Shown: positions 36,233-48,197 of the stretch, one piece after another
Numbering within the stretch: position 1 is the stretch's first letter
Layout: the number at the start of each line of letters is the position of its first letter
Assembly: GCA_009760855.2 (NCBI GenBank)
Contig: WPIO01000001.1
Location: 17,367,001 to 17,431,000, forward strand
Source: Cristatella mucedo
Taxonomy: Eukaryota > Bryozoa > Phylactolaemata > Cristatellidae
Length of the DNA: 64,000 bases
Direction of reading: 5' to 3'
The notes under the pieces: generated by a model
The model's database searches: none
The model's input: the letters and a program-made list of their open reading frames with translations, nothing else
What the model was told of the DNA's origin: nothing
Made by a program: the position numbers and the translations under genes

Positions 36233-38253
36233 AACCGAATGTGCCTTAATACCTGTATCTACGGAAACGCGTGCAGTACGTGCATGCAGGTATTTCCCCA
36301 GCATCTGTACAATAAGCAACTTGTTTCACTGGCGGAGCTTTACAGAGGCTTAGACTTTAAAATGTTTGTACTAATAAGCTGAAAGATTCAAGTTCATTCC
36401 ATAAATAAATTCGACGTGCATCGCGGATATAACTAGTTGGCGCGTCGTGCACACCTTAATATCTATGAGTGCTCGTGCAGCTCTAGTTCAGCCTTCCATC
36501 ATGGCAGACGGATGTGGAGCCACAGGGTCCTCTTTACGAGGTTTAGGTAAATATTTCTTCGGGAGGACCGTACCGCGCGGATCCAAATATCCTGAAGCAT
36601 GGAGGAAGTTCTGCTCTCATTTTAAATAGACTGCGTTGTTTCCAGTAAGCAAATCGGATTTGCGTTAGTGAGCTGCGCTAATAACAACCTACCATCGGGT
36701 TAACTGTTGATTTCGCGGGCTGTAGTCGCTTCCGCCGCGCTGGTAAGCGTGTCTCAAGCTCCTGGTTCTTTCCGTATACCATTTCTGGTACTGACTGCTG
36801 CCTAATCCCATGCAAAAGGGTCCTGCATTAAGCTCAACGACCGGCTGCTCAGGGAGGTCGTCCTGATTTGCTAGTCTAGCGTTGATGCGAATGTTTTTCT
36901 CTACTGCTATGCACTCGAGACGATGAGTTTATATGTAAGGCGCCCTGTAGATCTGGCCAGAGTTTATTTAAACTACGCAGCCGTTTTTCATGGGCTTTTA
37001 ACGCCAGATGCAGCTCTGATGCTCTCTGCAGATACGCTCTGATGCAGTCAGTATTCTTCAAATACTGGCGCAATTAACCCCCCAAGCCTCTTCGAGTCAT
37101 CGAGGTTGTGAGGTGTATGCACTCGTGGATGGATGCTAGCTAGTAGGACGAAGGACCGGGGTTAGTCGATTGTATGTCTCAGACTGTTTTTCATGGTACT
37201 GAACGTTATCTGGGTTTAAAAAAGAGGCATCGACGTTGTTCGTGATTTGAAAGGGAGTGCAGCTTCAATGGCTGCATACACATGTGCATTGGCATGCACT
37301 TTGACCTGGTCGAAGCCTTATTGTGCATATATGATGGCTCTCTGGCAAGAAGCCTGCGTTAGCTCTACATTTTTCTTCCTGTTTGGAGCACTTGGTGACA
37401 CTTTTTGGACCTTTTGCAGTGTGAGGGCATTTCCTGGTCATCGTGTTACGTGTCCTCACGAATCTCACGAGTCCCAAGGTGGAACTCGTATGAAAAGTGT
37501 GCGTGCACAACGGCTTGGCTGTTGCTGACTTATTGCATAAATAGTCTTAGTGAAGTATCAAGCCCGAGTTTTTTATATACGAGTTTGTGTGAATTATTGT
37601 GTTCGTGTTTGGGTTGTGGATTCCATGTTTCGACAGTGGAGCCATCTCCGTTGTCGAGCACAGTGGATCTTGGTTGTTTCTGACTGTGATTACACGTTGA
37701 TCCTGCTTGATCTTATAACCGAATCAGCCGTTCAGTCTGTTTTCGGGCAGTTCTTGTTTGTAGTCACTTGTAGATGCTTCGAGTTTTGCTTCGGCCTCGA
37801 ATGAATCTGTTTGCTTCCTGATTTATTAGGTAAAAATGATCGCTCTTTTATTGTATGAATGGCATTGATGCTAGTGTGTGCAAGAAACTGATATCCCATG
37901 TCAGAAAGGTGTCTGTGATATAGCTCATTGCAGAATTTTAACGCAGCTGAAAAGTATGCATCGATTGAACCGAGCAGCAGGACTGAACTGCTGTAGCCTT
38001 ATTCCATCCCGCTTCGTCCCCCAATAGTTATTCGTGACCCAGTTCCCAGGTCAAGTTGGCCTGGCAAAGAGGCCTGCTACTTATTAATTACAAGTTTAGA
38101 GTGACAGCTATTGCTGCCTAATGCTCTGCCTCGTTTGCCTCAGTTACCCTGCTGCTCCGTTGCTGTGTGCACTTGCAATTATTTTCTGGTGCTGTTGCTG
38201 ATGGTAAAAAAAATGATGTGCATAACGTCATGGGAGAAAATAATCTGTATTTG

Positions 38254-38338
38254 TTTGGGCGTTTTACGTAAGCCGCAGGGCTCGAGCCCACGGCCTTGGT
38301 CATTGAAGACGAGCGCCTTACCCCTCGGCCAAACCAGA
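38254..38338 (-). mobile_element. SINE A, head only
   Basis: Antisense head with GGGCTCGAGCCCACGGCCTT and CTCGGCCAAACCAG; the L2-like tail is largely lost. Confidence 0.65.
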
Positions 38339-38443
38339 GTGATGCTGCTGCTGCTTTTGCCCTTGCTGAGCTGGTATCGGTGATGCTGCCCCACACACGA
38401 TAGTGCCAGGACACACTCGTGCATAATGTACTGTTGGGAAACC

Positions 38444-38540
38444 TAATAATAATGTTAGTAATACTTTTGTATATTACCCTCAGAACTAAATCTCTTTCTT
38501 GGCACTTTACATATGCTGTAAAGAAAGCTGTTTTGGTGAC
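38444..38540 (-). mobile_element. L2 3' terminus
   Basis: (AAT)n, partial stem-loop and GGCACTTTACATATGCTGTA; about 0.8 kb upstream of TOPBP1. Confidence 0.6.
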
Positions 38541-38710
38541 GAAATACAGATGGCCTAAGAGAGAGAGAGCGGAAGCTTGGTTGGTAGCCTAATAGCCTTG
38601 GTAGCCTAAGGCAGCTGAGAATGTTATTTTTGCTCATTCTATTCACGGTTAGGCAGAACCTCGGGGCTTCTCACATGCTTGCTGTCTCGGGCAATGCGCT
38701 TCACAAGCCT

Positions 38711-38815
38711 GTCCTCTCTCTCCCCCTCTCTCTCCCTCAGTCTCTCTCTCTCTCTCTCTCCCTCTCCTCACTCTGTTTCTCTCTCTCTCTCTCTCTCTCT
38801 CTCCCTCTCTCTCTA
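38711..38815 (+). repeat. Imperfect (CT)n microsatellite upstream of TOPBP1
   Basis: A CT tract with interruptions, ending about 540 bp before the TOPBP1 start codon. It may fall in the promoter region; no other promoter signal is clear. Confidence 0.9.
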
Positions 38816-39356
38816 GAGCACTATGTTGCACTGCTGGTCGGTATGGCTGCTTTTAAAGCCGTGGCAGCATATTATGTACCATGCCTGGAATTTCTTTCCA
38901 TGGAAAGTAGATATCTAGCACACTTATCTCGATCACTTATCTCGATCATTATTGTATGCACGGTATGCTTTCTTATCGTTGGGGACGAGTGAAGCGATCG
39001 AGTGTCGATTCTCTAGTCCAAGAGAGTCTGCATTTGTTTCGGGGAGTAGGACTTGCCTACGGTAGCCATTCTTGCTAGCTTCTTTCATTCGGCCACTGAA
39101 AGGGTGTGTGTCCGTTCGTGTGCGTGTGTGCTGAGCCTCTGAGCAGAGGAGCAGTGTGCTGGAAGGTATCCGCATGAACCAATCTGCGCTGGCTCCTCTG
39201 CATTTGCCTCGCACTCTGCCGCTCTGCCAATGCTTGGCTGCTGCTGCTGCAGCTGTGCAAGACTTGGGGTCTTTGCCCAGGTCGTTTGCCGACTCGCTCC
39301 CACTTCTATTTCGTGCCTGTCCAGGTGTTTCCTGTTTTCGATCGCTGCTGACGGGC

Positions 39357-42300
39357 ATGGCAGACGCCGAGGTGTTCTTCGTCACCGTTGGCACAGCTGC
39401 CGGGCACGGGAGCAGCTTCAAGCGCACTTTCAAGTCGTGCCAGGATGCCGACCTCGAACCGCAGCTGCTCGACGCCTCGTCTGCCAGCGGTGGCGCTCTC
39501 GCAGCTGCTACTGTGGCAGCAGCGCTGGCCAGCCCAAAAGACAACGCCGTCTACGTGTTCGACGCGTTCGAGGGCGAGGCATTCGAGCGCTTGCAGGCAC
39601 GCCGGTGCCGCATCTATGGCCTGCCGTGCGTGCGGCAGTGCCTCGACCGCTTCGAGAGCCTTCCCAAGGTCGGTCATCCGGTTTACTCACTCGGCATGCG
39701 AGGCGCCGTCGTCTGCTGCACGAGCGTGCCGGCCGAGCTGCGCTTGCGCCTGCACCGCCTCGTGCAGTACATGGGTGGCGAGGTGAGCGGCAACTTCACC
39801 GAGGCCGTCACGCACCTCGTCACGCTCGGCGTCGGCTCGATGAAGTACGAGGTGGCCGCCTCCAGGAAGCTGCCCGTGCTCACGCCCGAGTGGATCCTGT
39901 CGGCATGGCAGCGTTGCTGCCGCAGCGACGATGACGGCGGCAGCGGTGACGGCATGGCAAATGGCGGCGGGGACGGCTTCGACGGGCCGGCGTGTTTGCT
40001 GGAGTCGGCTTACATAGCGCGCTTCGCCTGTCCCGTGTTCAAGGGCCTGACCATCTGCACGTCGGCACTGCCCGACCGCAAAGCGGTGCGTGATCTGATC
40101 GAGCGCAACGGCGGCGTCTTCACGGGCGAGATGAGGGCAGCCGACTGCACGCACCTGGTCGTCAGCGAGCCGACAGGCAGCAAGTACGAGCACGCCAAGC
40201 TGTGGAAAGTCGCCGTCGTGCGGCCGCAGTGGCTGCACGACAGCGTGCGGGCCGGCTATCGCCTCGTCGAGCGCCCGTACGGCTTCGATGGCCAGCGCCA
40301 GGCATCGACGCCGAACGGCGGAGGCGCCGCCGCCGGGGCATCGTCCTCCTACTCTGTCGGTCCGGGGCTTCCGTCCATATTGGACATCAGCGCCATCAAT
40401 GCGTCGACTGCTGCTCCTGCCAACGTGACGGTGCAGAGCTGCGATGGGAGCGGCGCAGGAGGCTGCGGTGGCGGGAGCAGCAGCCTGGCAGTGGCGACGT
40501 CGGCAGCGGCGCCGGCGGGCGACCCTCTCGACGAGATCAAGGTCATCCGGGCCGGGTTCTACTTGGACGGCTGCCGCGTGCATGCGCACGGCTTCGCACC
40601 GCCGAGGCTGGACAAGGTGCAGAAGCTGATCGACTCGTCCGGCGCCGTCCGAGTGGGCGCCGTTGCGCACAAGCCCTCGCACGTGCTCGTGGCCGACGGC
40701 TGCGCGCGCGACGGCTTGGCTGCAGCGCTGCGAGCAGTGCCCACCACCGCCCCGCCACCGCACCTGGTCAGCGTCGCATGGCTGGTCGAGTGCGTCAAGC
40801 GCGAGAAACTGCTCGACAGCGCTCCATTTGCCGTCAGCCTGCCGGCCGTGGGTGCTGCGCTCTCGGCTTCCTCCTCGTCGTCGTCTGCTGCTGCTGCAGC
40901 GGTGTCGACTGCTTCATCGCGGTGCGCCACAACGCCCATCAAGGCGCCGCCACCACCGCCGCCGCCGAGCAAGGGCGAGCCGGTCAGGAAGCCACTGGCT
41001 GTTTGCAACGAGACGAACTCCTCCGCCGGAGTCGCAGCTAACGGCAGGCGGTCGACGTCGGCGGCTGCTGCGAGCAAGAGCAGCGTGCGAGAGAAGGACC
41101 TCGACATCATTAGCCAGTACTCGAGCGGCTGGACCGCTGACGAGAGCGCTTTCGCTAAAGCCGTGCCTCCTCTGCCGTGCTCGGACGCTGCCGGCTCGCC
41201 GGCTGCAGCCACTGCGGCTGGCGAGGCAGCCTCAGAAGCCGTGTGCAGTGCGGCACTTTTAGTCGTCGGCACCTCTGCAGCCGCCACTTCCGCCGCCGCC
41301 GATGTGAGCGATGGTGGCGCCACCGACTCGACGATGTTTGGCTCCGATCGCACGTTTTTGGAAGCTGCCCAGCCGATCGAGCAGCCAGGCGGGCCGGGCG
41401 CCGGCTCGCCGTGCTTGCAGGGCGCGAGCTTCGCGTTTTGCGGCTTTGTCGACGACGATCTGGCTTTGCTGCAGAAGCTGGTGGTCGAGAACGGAGGCGC
41501 GGTCGTCGGTGCCGACTCTGCGTCGGCTGCTGCTGCAGCAGCAGCAGCGGTCGGCTACTTCGTGCTGCCACTTGAAGGATGCAAAGCAAAGATTGCACTT
41601 CCGCCGCCCAAGCACTTCACGGTGGCGACGGTCACGTGGCTGCAGGCGTGCCTCGAGATGGGCCGCTTGCTGGCCGTCGGCGACTGCCCGCTGTACTCGC
41701 CCATCGTCGTGGCCGACGAGGGCCTCAGTCCGCTAGCCGGCTGCGTGGTGAGCGTGAGCGGCTTTGTCGGCTCCGTGAGGGAGGCCATCTATCACGTTGT
41801 GCAGCTCACCGGCGGGCAGCCGCAGGAGACTCTGGCGAAGAAAGCGAACGGCGCCATCAAGGCGACCAGTCAGCTCATAGTGTCGGAGCCTTCGGGCCGC
41901 AAGTACAGCGCCGCCAAAGCCTGGGCCATCCCGACGCTGTCGCTCGCATGGCTGATGGACAGCGTGCGGTTCGGCAGCAGGCAGCCCGAAGCGGACTATG
42001 CGCTGCCCCTGGCAGCAGCGTCCTCCAAGCAGGAGCGCAAACGTGCCCCGGCCGCCGACGTTGCGCTGTGCGCCTCAGCTGCCAGCGTGCCTGCTAGTGA
42101 AGCTGTGGCTGTAGCAGCAGCAGCAGCTGGCGACGGCGCCGGCCCTGCGGCCGACGGCCAAAGCGAAGGCCGCGACCTCGCCGACCGTGTGGAAGGACGC
42201 CTTGATCCGGCCGGCAGCCAAGGACCACACGCTGAGACGTCAGCGGTGGGCGACCCGGCGGCACCGGACGAGGACGGTTTGCATGCAGACCTAGATGCGC

Positions 42301-45300
42301 CGAGCCGCTGTGCCGAGTCGGCCGTAATTGGCGGTGGCAGCAGCAGCAAGGCTGCCGCCGCTTCTGCCGCCCTCGGTCGGCAGAATGGCAGAGATCCGGC
42401 CTCCGCCAGCATGCCGCCGCCGCCGCCCCCTCATGCCACCGCAGCCGCCGGCCGAGCTGCTCTCGAAGCGTCGAGGCTCGGCGGCCGGGCCGGTGACATG
42501 ACGCCGATGACCAAGTCGCGCAAGCTCGGCATCGACACCCCGTCCAAGTGGCTCGACCCCGACGCCAGCTTTCACCCGGGTTTTGACCTTCCGGGCTTCG
42601 TCGTCGACGCCGGCACGCCGGTGGCCGCCGGCCACCTCTCCGACAGCAGGCGCAGATCCAGCCTGCCCATGGAGGAGCTGCTCAGCAAGCATCTGCACCT
42701 GGCTTTGGAGGGTCAGCAGCAGCAGCAGCCATCGGGAGAGTCAGCTACGCCGGCGCCGCAGCCGCCGCCGCCGCGGCGCCCTGCATCCTCGCCGTCCGTG
42801 CCAGCTGGCGCCACTTCGACGCCTGGAGCGCAGCGGCGCAGCCGGCAGCAGCGGCCTGCTGTGGCCGCCGCGGCGGCTGCTTCCGGTGCAGGCGGCCCGC
42901 CGCTGGCCGGAGTCGTGGCCTTCCTCGGACGCCAGCTGCTCGAGGGAGATCGGGCCGCTCTGGGCGCCATTGCGGTCGCGCTGGGTGGCAGGTTGCAAGG
43001 CGTGCCCGACGCGATGTGCACGCACCACGTGTCGAGCGTCGGCCCGACCGCCGACGAGCAGCGGCTGCTGCTGGCTGCCGATCGAGTGCACTTCGTCTCG
43101 CCGCTCTGGCTGAGCGCCTGCCGAGACGCAGCCGCGCGAGTCGATGAGAAGTCCTACCCGTGCAACCCGGAGCAAGCTGCGGCGCCTGCCGTCGCCATCG
43201 CGGTCACCGGCAGTGGCGGCGGCAACGTCGGCCCGGCCTCCGTGCGCCGGTCGGCGCGCCTTCACGCCGACGCTGGTGCTGCAGCCGCCGTCGGCCGAGA
43301 GGAGTGCCTCTCTGCCGCAAGCGGGCAGCAGCAGCAGCGACGGGAACTAGCAGCCCGAGATGGCAGCAGCCTGGGCGCAGCGCGCTCCGCCCTCAGCGAT
43401 CAGCTGCAGAGCTTCATGTCGACGACGAAGAAGCCGGCGAGGTCAGATCGGCGCAGGAGCCGGAAGCGTGCGATTTCGGCAGCGGAAGACGACGGTGGCG
43501 GCGGCGGCGGCAGCAGCAAGCTGTCGACGAGCTGCAATCGAGAAAGCCCCGGCGTCGTCGTCATCGGCAGCAGCGGCGGCGGCGGCAGCAGGGCGAGCGC
43601 TACCGACTCGGCTCCTGTGGACCCGTCGCAGCGGGTCCAGGTAGGTGCCTCAGCGCGAAAGCCAAAGTGTGAGTGTGAGCAGAGGATGAAATCTTAAGGC
43701 ACAAATTCTCAAAACGAATTGTTGAGCACTCATTAGCTGCCAACAGCCTAGTGGTGCGTTTTATCGAATTTTTTCCATGTGGTGTTAAACTTTCTGGCTA
43801 TCTGCACTATTCTTGTAGGGCGATTGGCAGGCTGAAAACGTTTGCTCTCAAACGTTTTCTTTATCAAAATGTGCCTGCTAGCGTGCTGCCATGTTAGAAT
43901 GAGATCTTCAGTAGAAGGAACAACTCCTGAACAGAAGATAATTGACAAGGCAATTGAATAGTGTCAACTTAGTTAGTGTCTAACCCTGGGCATAGCTGGT
44001 ACTGTACTGCAATGTTTTAACTCCCATCTCAGTGGGAGACTCCGGAGTATTGATGTGAACGGAAAAAGATCATCCGAGGATCCACTGAAGTATCCGTTGG
44101 TAAGCCGTGGTTGCACGCTAGGTAAGGCGGTTGCTTTTCACTACCTCGGTCCCGAGCCCTTGGGTTCGAATCCTACGGTAGGTGATTCTTTATCGCCACT
44201 GCAAGGGGGGTGATAGCCGTAAAGGCTCTTTTGTCGCTATACAAAAGAGGCTGTTAAATCAGCCAGTATTTTTTTATCCGGTACCTTAGGGCTCTGTGCT
44301 CGGTCCAGTTCTTTTCACGGCTTATACTCGCCCTCTTGCAGATGTGATTGCCAGGCACAATCTAGGCTTTCACTTTTATGCAGATGACACTCAGTCGTAC
44401 CTTTGCTTTGATCCCTCCCAGCCCTCGAGCACGTCGAATTCTCTCAACTCCCTTGCAGCATGTATTGATGACATCCACACATGGATGGCAGCAAACTTCT
44501 TAAATTGAATGATGATAAAAACCAACTTACTAGTTACGGGCAAGCCATATGTGATTCAGAATTTGGAAAGGCTAATGCTCAAAATCGACTCTGCCAGAAT
44601 ATCTCCTGTTGAATGTGCACGAAATCTAGGTGTCCTGTTTCAAAGTGACCTTTCATTAGACGACAACATCAGCCCCACAGTCAAGTCGGTCCATGCATTT
44701 GTAAGATCCTATGTCGACTTCATCAACTCCCTGCTTGCTGGTTTACAAGCCTGTGCACTCAGGGGCTTAACAGTTGGTGCAAAACTCTGCAGCCAAGCCT
44801 GTCAGTCGTGAGCGGCGCAGTTGCAACACCTCGACACCTCATCTCGACGACTTGCTCTGGCTCCCAGTCAAGCAGAGCATCGACTTTAAGGTTCTGTTGC
44901 ACACTTTTAGTTCCCTTCATTCTTGGGCTTCAGCCGACCTATCAGATCTGCTTCCCTCACAAGGCTAACATCGTACCACCCACTTTTCTCACGCGAGTCG
45001 TTTCCCTACACCTACTACGAACCTCAAATCCTTTGAAGACTGTGCCTTTAGTTCATATGATCCCAAAGCCTGGAACTCACTTGCGACTGGCATTCCGACA
45101 TACCCTGACTTGACGACATTTTAAAAGCTAAAACGCATCTATTTATCACATTATTTAGTGGGTCCGTGTGATTCGTACTTTGTGTGCTTATAAAATAAAT
45201 AAATTAATACTAGCTGATTTAACTGCCTCTCTTTGTATAGCGACAGAAGAGCCTTGACGGCTATCACCACCCGCTTGCAGTAGCGTTAAAGGATCGCCCA

Positions 45301-48109
45301 CTTCAAGATTCGAACCGTCTTACCTAGTGAGCCATTACGGCTTATGCATGTAGACACAGCATGATGCCACTAACCATATTAACGTGGTGATCCTGTGCAT
45401 GTCACCTCTAACCATGATGTTATGCTTGTTGTCATTGAGCATGCCACCATTAACCATTCGATCGTGCTTCAATCTTTTTGACGACACGCCGTCGCCACCG
45501 CCACCACCGAGCTTCTTCGCCCAGGTCACGTGGGACGATGCCATCAGTCGCGAGGAGGCAAGAAAGCTGGCAGAGCACCTGGACCGTGCCTCATGCCCGA
45601 TGGACGACGGTCAGAGCGCCCTGGCCACCATCAAGAAGCTGCTGCACGAACGGCAGCAGCAGGAAGCAGCAGCCGACGCGTCGCACGGCAGCGTCGGTGC
45701 GGACTGCACCGGCGGTGGCAGCGGCACGGCTGCAACGTCGTCCGTTTGCCCCGCGATCCTGCTGTCGGGCCTGTCGGCCGAAGAGCGCGACACCTGCGGC
45801 GCCGTCGTGCTCAGTCTCGGCGGCACTCTGCTCGACTCGCCGGCGTTCGACGACCGCTGCACGCATCTCGTCGTCAGCAAGCCGACCAGGAACGAGAAGT
45901 TTCTGGCGTGTGTCGCCACCGGCAAGTGGATTCTCCATCCGTCCTACTTTGATGCGTGCAGCCAGGCGTCGCGCTTTGTCGACGAGGTGCGCTACGAATG
46001 GGGTGGGCCCGGCCTGGCGGCCCTGTGTCAGCAGCTGGGCGAATCCACCACCAAGCTTGCCGCCGCCGCTCACCGGCGACGCCTGGCTGCGACGACGGCG
46101 GCAGCCGCTGCTGAGAGAGGGTGCGCCGGAGGCAGCCGCTCAGGCTGGCGTGCCTTCGCCAACTGGCGCGCCGTGCTGTGCACCGAGGAGGCGAAAGAGG
46201 GCGGCTTCCGGCGTCTGCTCGAGGCTGGCGGCGCTGTGGTCGTCGCAGCCAGGCCGCCATTTGCCGGGCTTCACGCCGGCGACGTGTCGCATGCGTTCGT
46301 CGACCTGCGCAAGACTGCCTACTCGGTTGCGGACTTTGAGCCGTTGCTGAGAATGTCGGTGCCTTGCCTGAAACCGGATTATCTTGCCAGTTACCTCACC
46401 GACGAGACCCTGCCGAGTATCAGAGACTTTCAAGTCACGGAGCTGCGCTCTGCTGCAGCCGATGTTAGGTGAGCAAACCGAGAGCTCTCTACTCAGGTGA
46501 CCCTTGTCTTTTCCCATTCAATGTGAGAGGGAAAGATAGCAACTCACTACACATAGATAGCAACGATAGCAAAGATAGCAACTCACTCCACAGAGTCAGC
46601 ATCGCTTCGGGTGTACAACGACCTACTTAGGAACGCAGACATGGGTAGAGTGTCTCTGCTTGTTTAGCTCGATCTTTTGATACTATCGATCACCAAGTCC
46701 TTGTTGAGCACATCTCGTCTCGCCTGGAAATCACTGACACTGCACTGCAATGGTTTAGATCCTATCTCAGTGGGAGACTCCAGAGTATTTATGTGAATGG
46801 ACAAAGATCATCCGAGGTACTTCTGAAATATGGGGCACCTCAGGGCTCCGTTCTAGGTCTGGTTCTTTTCACGGTTTATAATATAGGATACCTCACTGCT
46901 CCGTGCTAGCTCCGGTTCTTTTCACGATTTATACTCTCTCTCTTGCCGATGTGATTGCCAAGCACAATCTAGGCTTTCACTTTTATGCAGATGACACTCA
47001 GTTGTACCTTTGCTTTGATCCCTCCCAGCCCTCAAGCACGTCGAATTCTCTCAACTCCCTTGCAGCATGTATTGATGACATCCACACATGGATGGCAGCA
47101 AACTTCTTACATTGAATGATGATAAAACCAACTTACTAGTTATGGGTAAGCCAAGTGTGATTCAGATATGGGAAAGGCTAACGCTTAAAGTCGGCTTTAC
47201 CAGGATATCTCCTGTTGAATCTGCACGAATTATAGGTGTCACAATCCAAAGTGACCTTTTGTTAGACGACCACACCAGCTTCAAAATCAAGTCTGCCTAC
47301 TTTCAGCTACATAACATTTACAATTTGTATAGATAGGGATACCACATCTAAGTTGGTCCATGCATTTATGACATCCCGTCTTGACTTCTGGAACACACTG
47401 CTTGCTGGTCTACCGGCCTGTGCACTCAGGGTTTACAGCTGGTGCAAAACTCTGCAGCTAGAGTTGTTTATCGTGAGCATCGCAGTTGCCACATGACACC
47501 ACTTCTCTCCGACCTGCACTGGCTACCGGTCAAGCAGCGGATTGACTTCAAAGTTTTGTCGCTCACTTTTAGGTCACTTCATTCTTTGGCTCCAGCCTAC
47601 CTATCAGATCTACTGCCCCACCAGGCTAAGCATCGTACCACCCGCTTTTCGGAATCTAATCGTTTACCTATACCTCGTACAAACCTCAAATCCTTAGAGA
47701 CCGTGCCTTTAGTTCGTATGCTTTCAAAGCCTGGAACTCACTCCCGACTTGCTTCACAACATCCCCTGACTTGACCAAATATAAAAAGAATGTAAAACGT
47801 ACCTATTTACCACAGTATTTAGTGGGTCCCTGTGATTCGTCACTCATGTGCTTATGTGTGCTGACACTGTGCATTCTGCCACTAACCACACTTGCATGCT
47901 GACCCTGTGCATGTCACCCCTAATCATGTTATTCTTGTTGTTTATTGAGCATGCTACCACTAGCTATTCGATCGTGTTTCTTTGGCAGAAAATGAAGAGT
48001 GCCTAGAAAGAGTTCTCTGTAGGCGCTTGATCAAGTGTGCTAATACTATTATTATTATTAGCTGACTCACGGAAGGGGAGGGTAAGATAGAGACAGAGAT
48101 GGGGGAGGT

Positions 48110-48197
<88 letters not shown>

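Larger units (their letters stand above)
30593..39356. other. Intergenic, NIP7 upstream to TOPBP1 upstream
   Basis: Divergent gap of 8.8 kb between the NIP7 and TOPBP1 start codons. It holds repeats (L2 fragments, SINE A and SINE B copies, the 13-bp tandem array, a CT tract) and the candidate exon at 35374. Nothing else convincing was seen. Confidence 0.5.

Noticed and set aside
39687-40763. 358-aa minus-strand open frame
   Set aside because: Antisense to the BRCT1-3 coding region of TOPBP1; low-complexity Arg/Ala/His text, as expected opposite a GC-rich exon. The other long frames inside 39.2-43.7 kb and 45.4-46.5 kb are rejected for the same reason.
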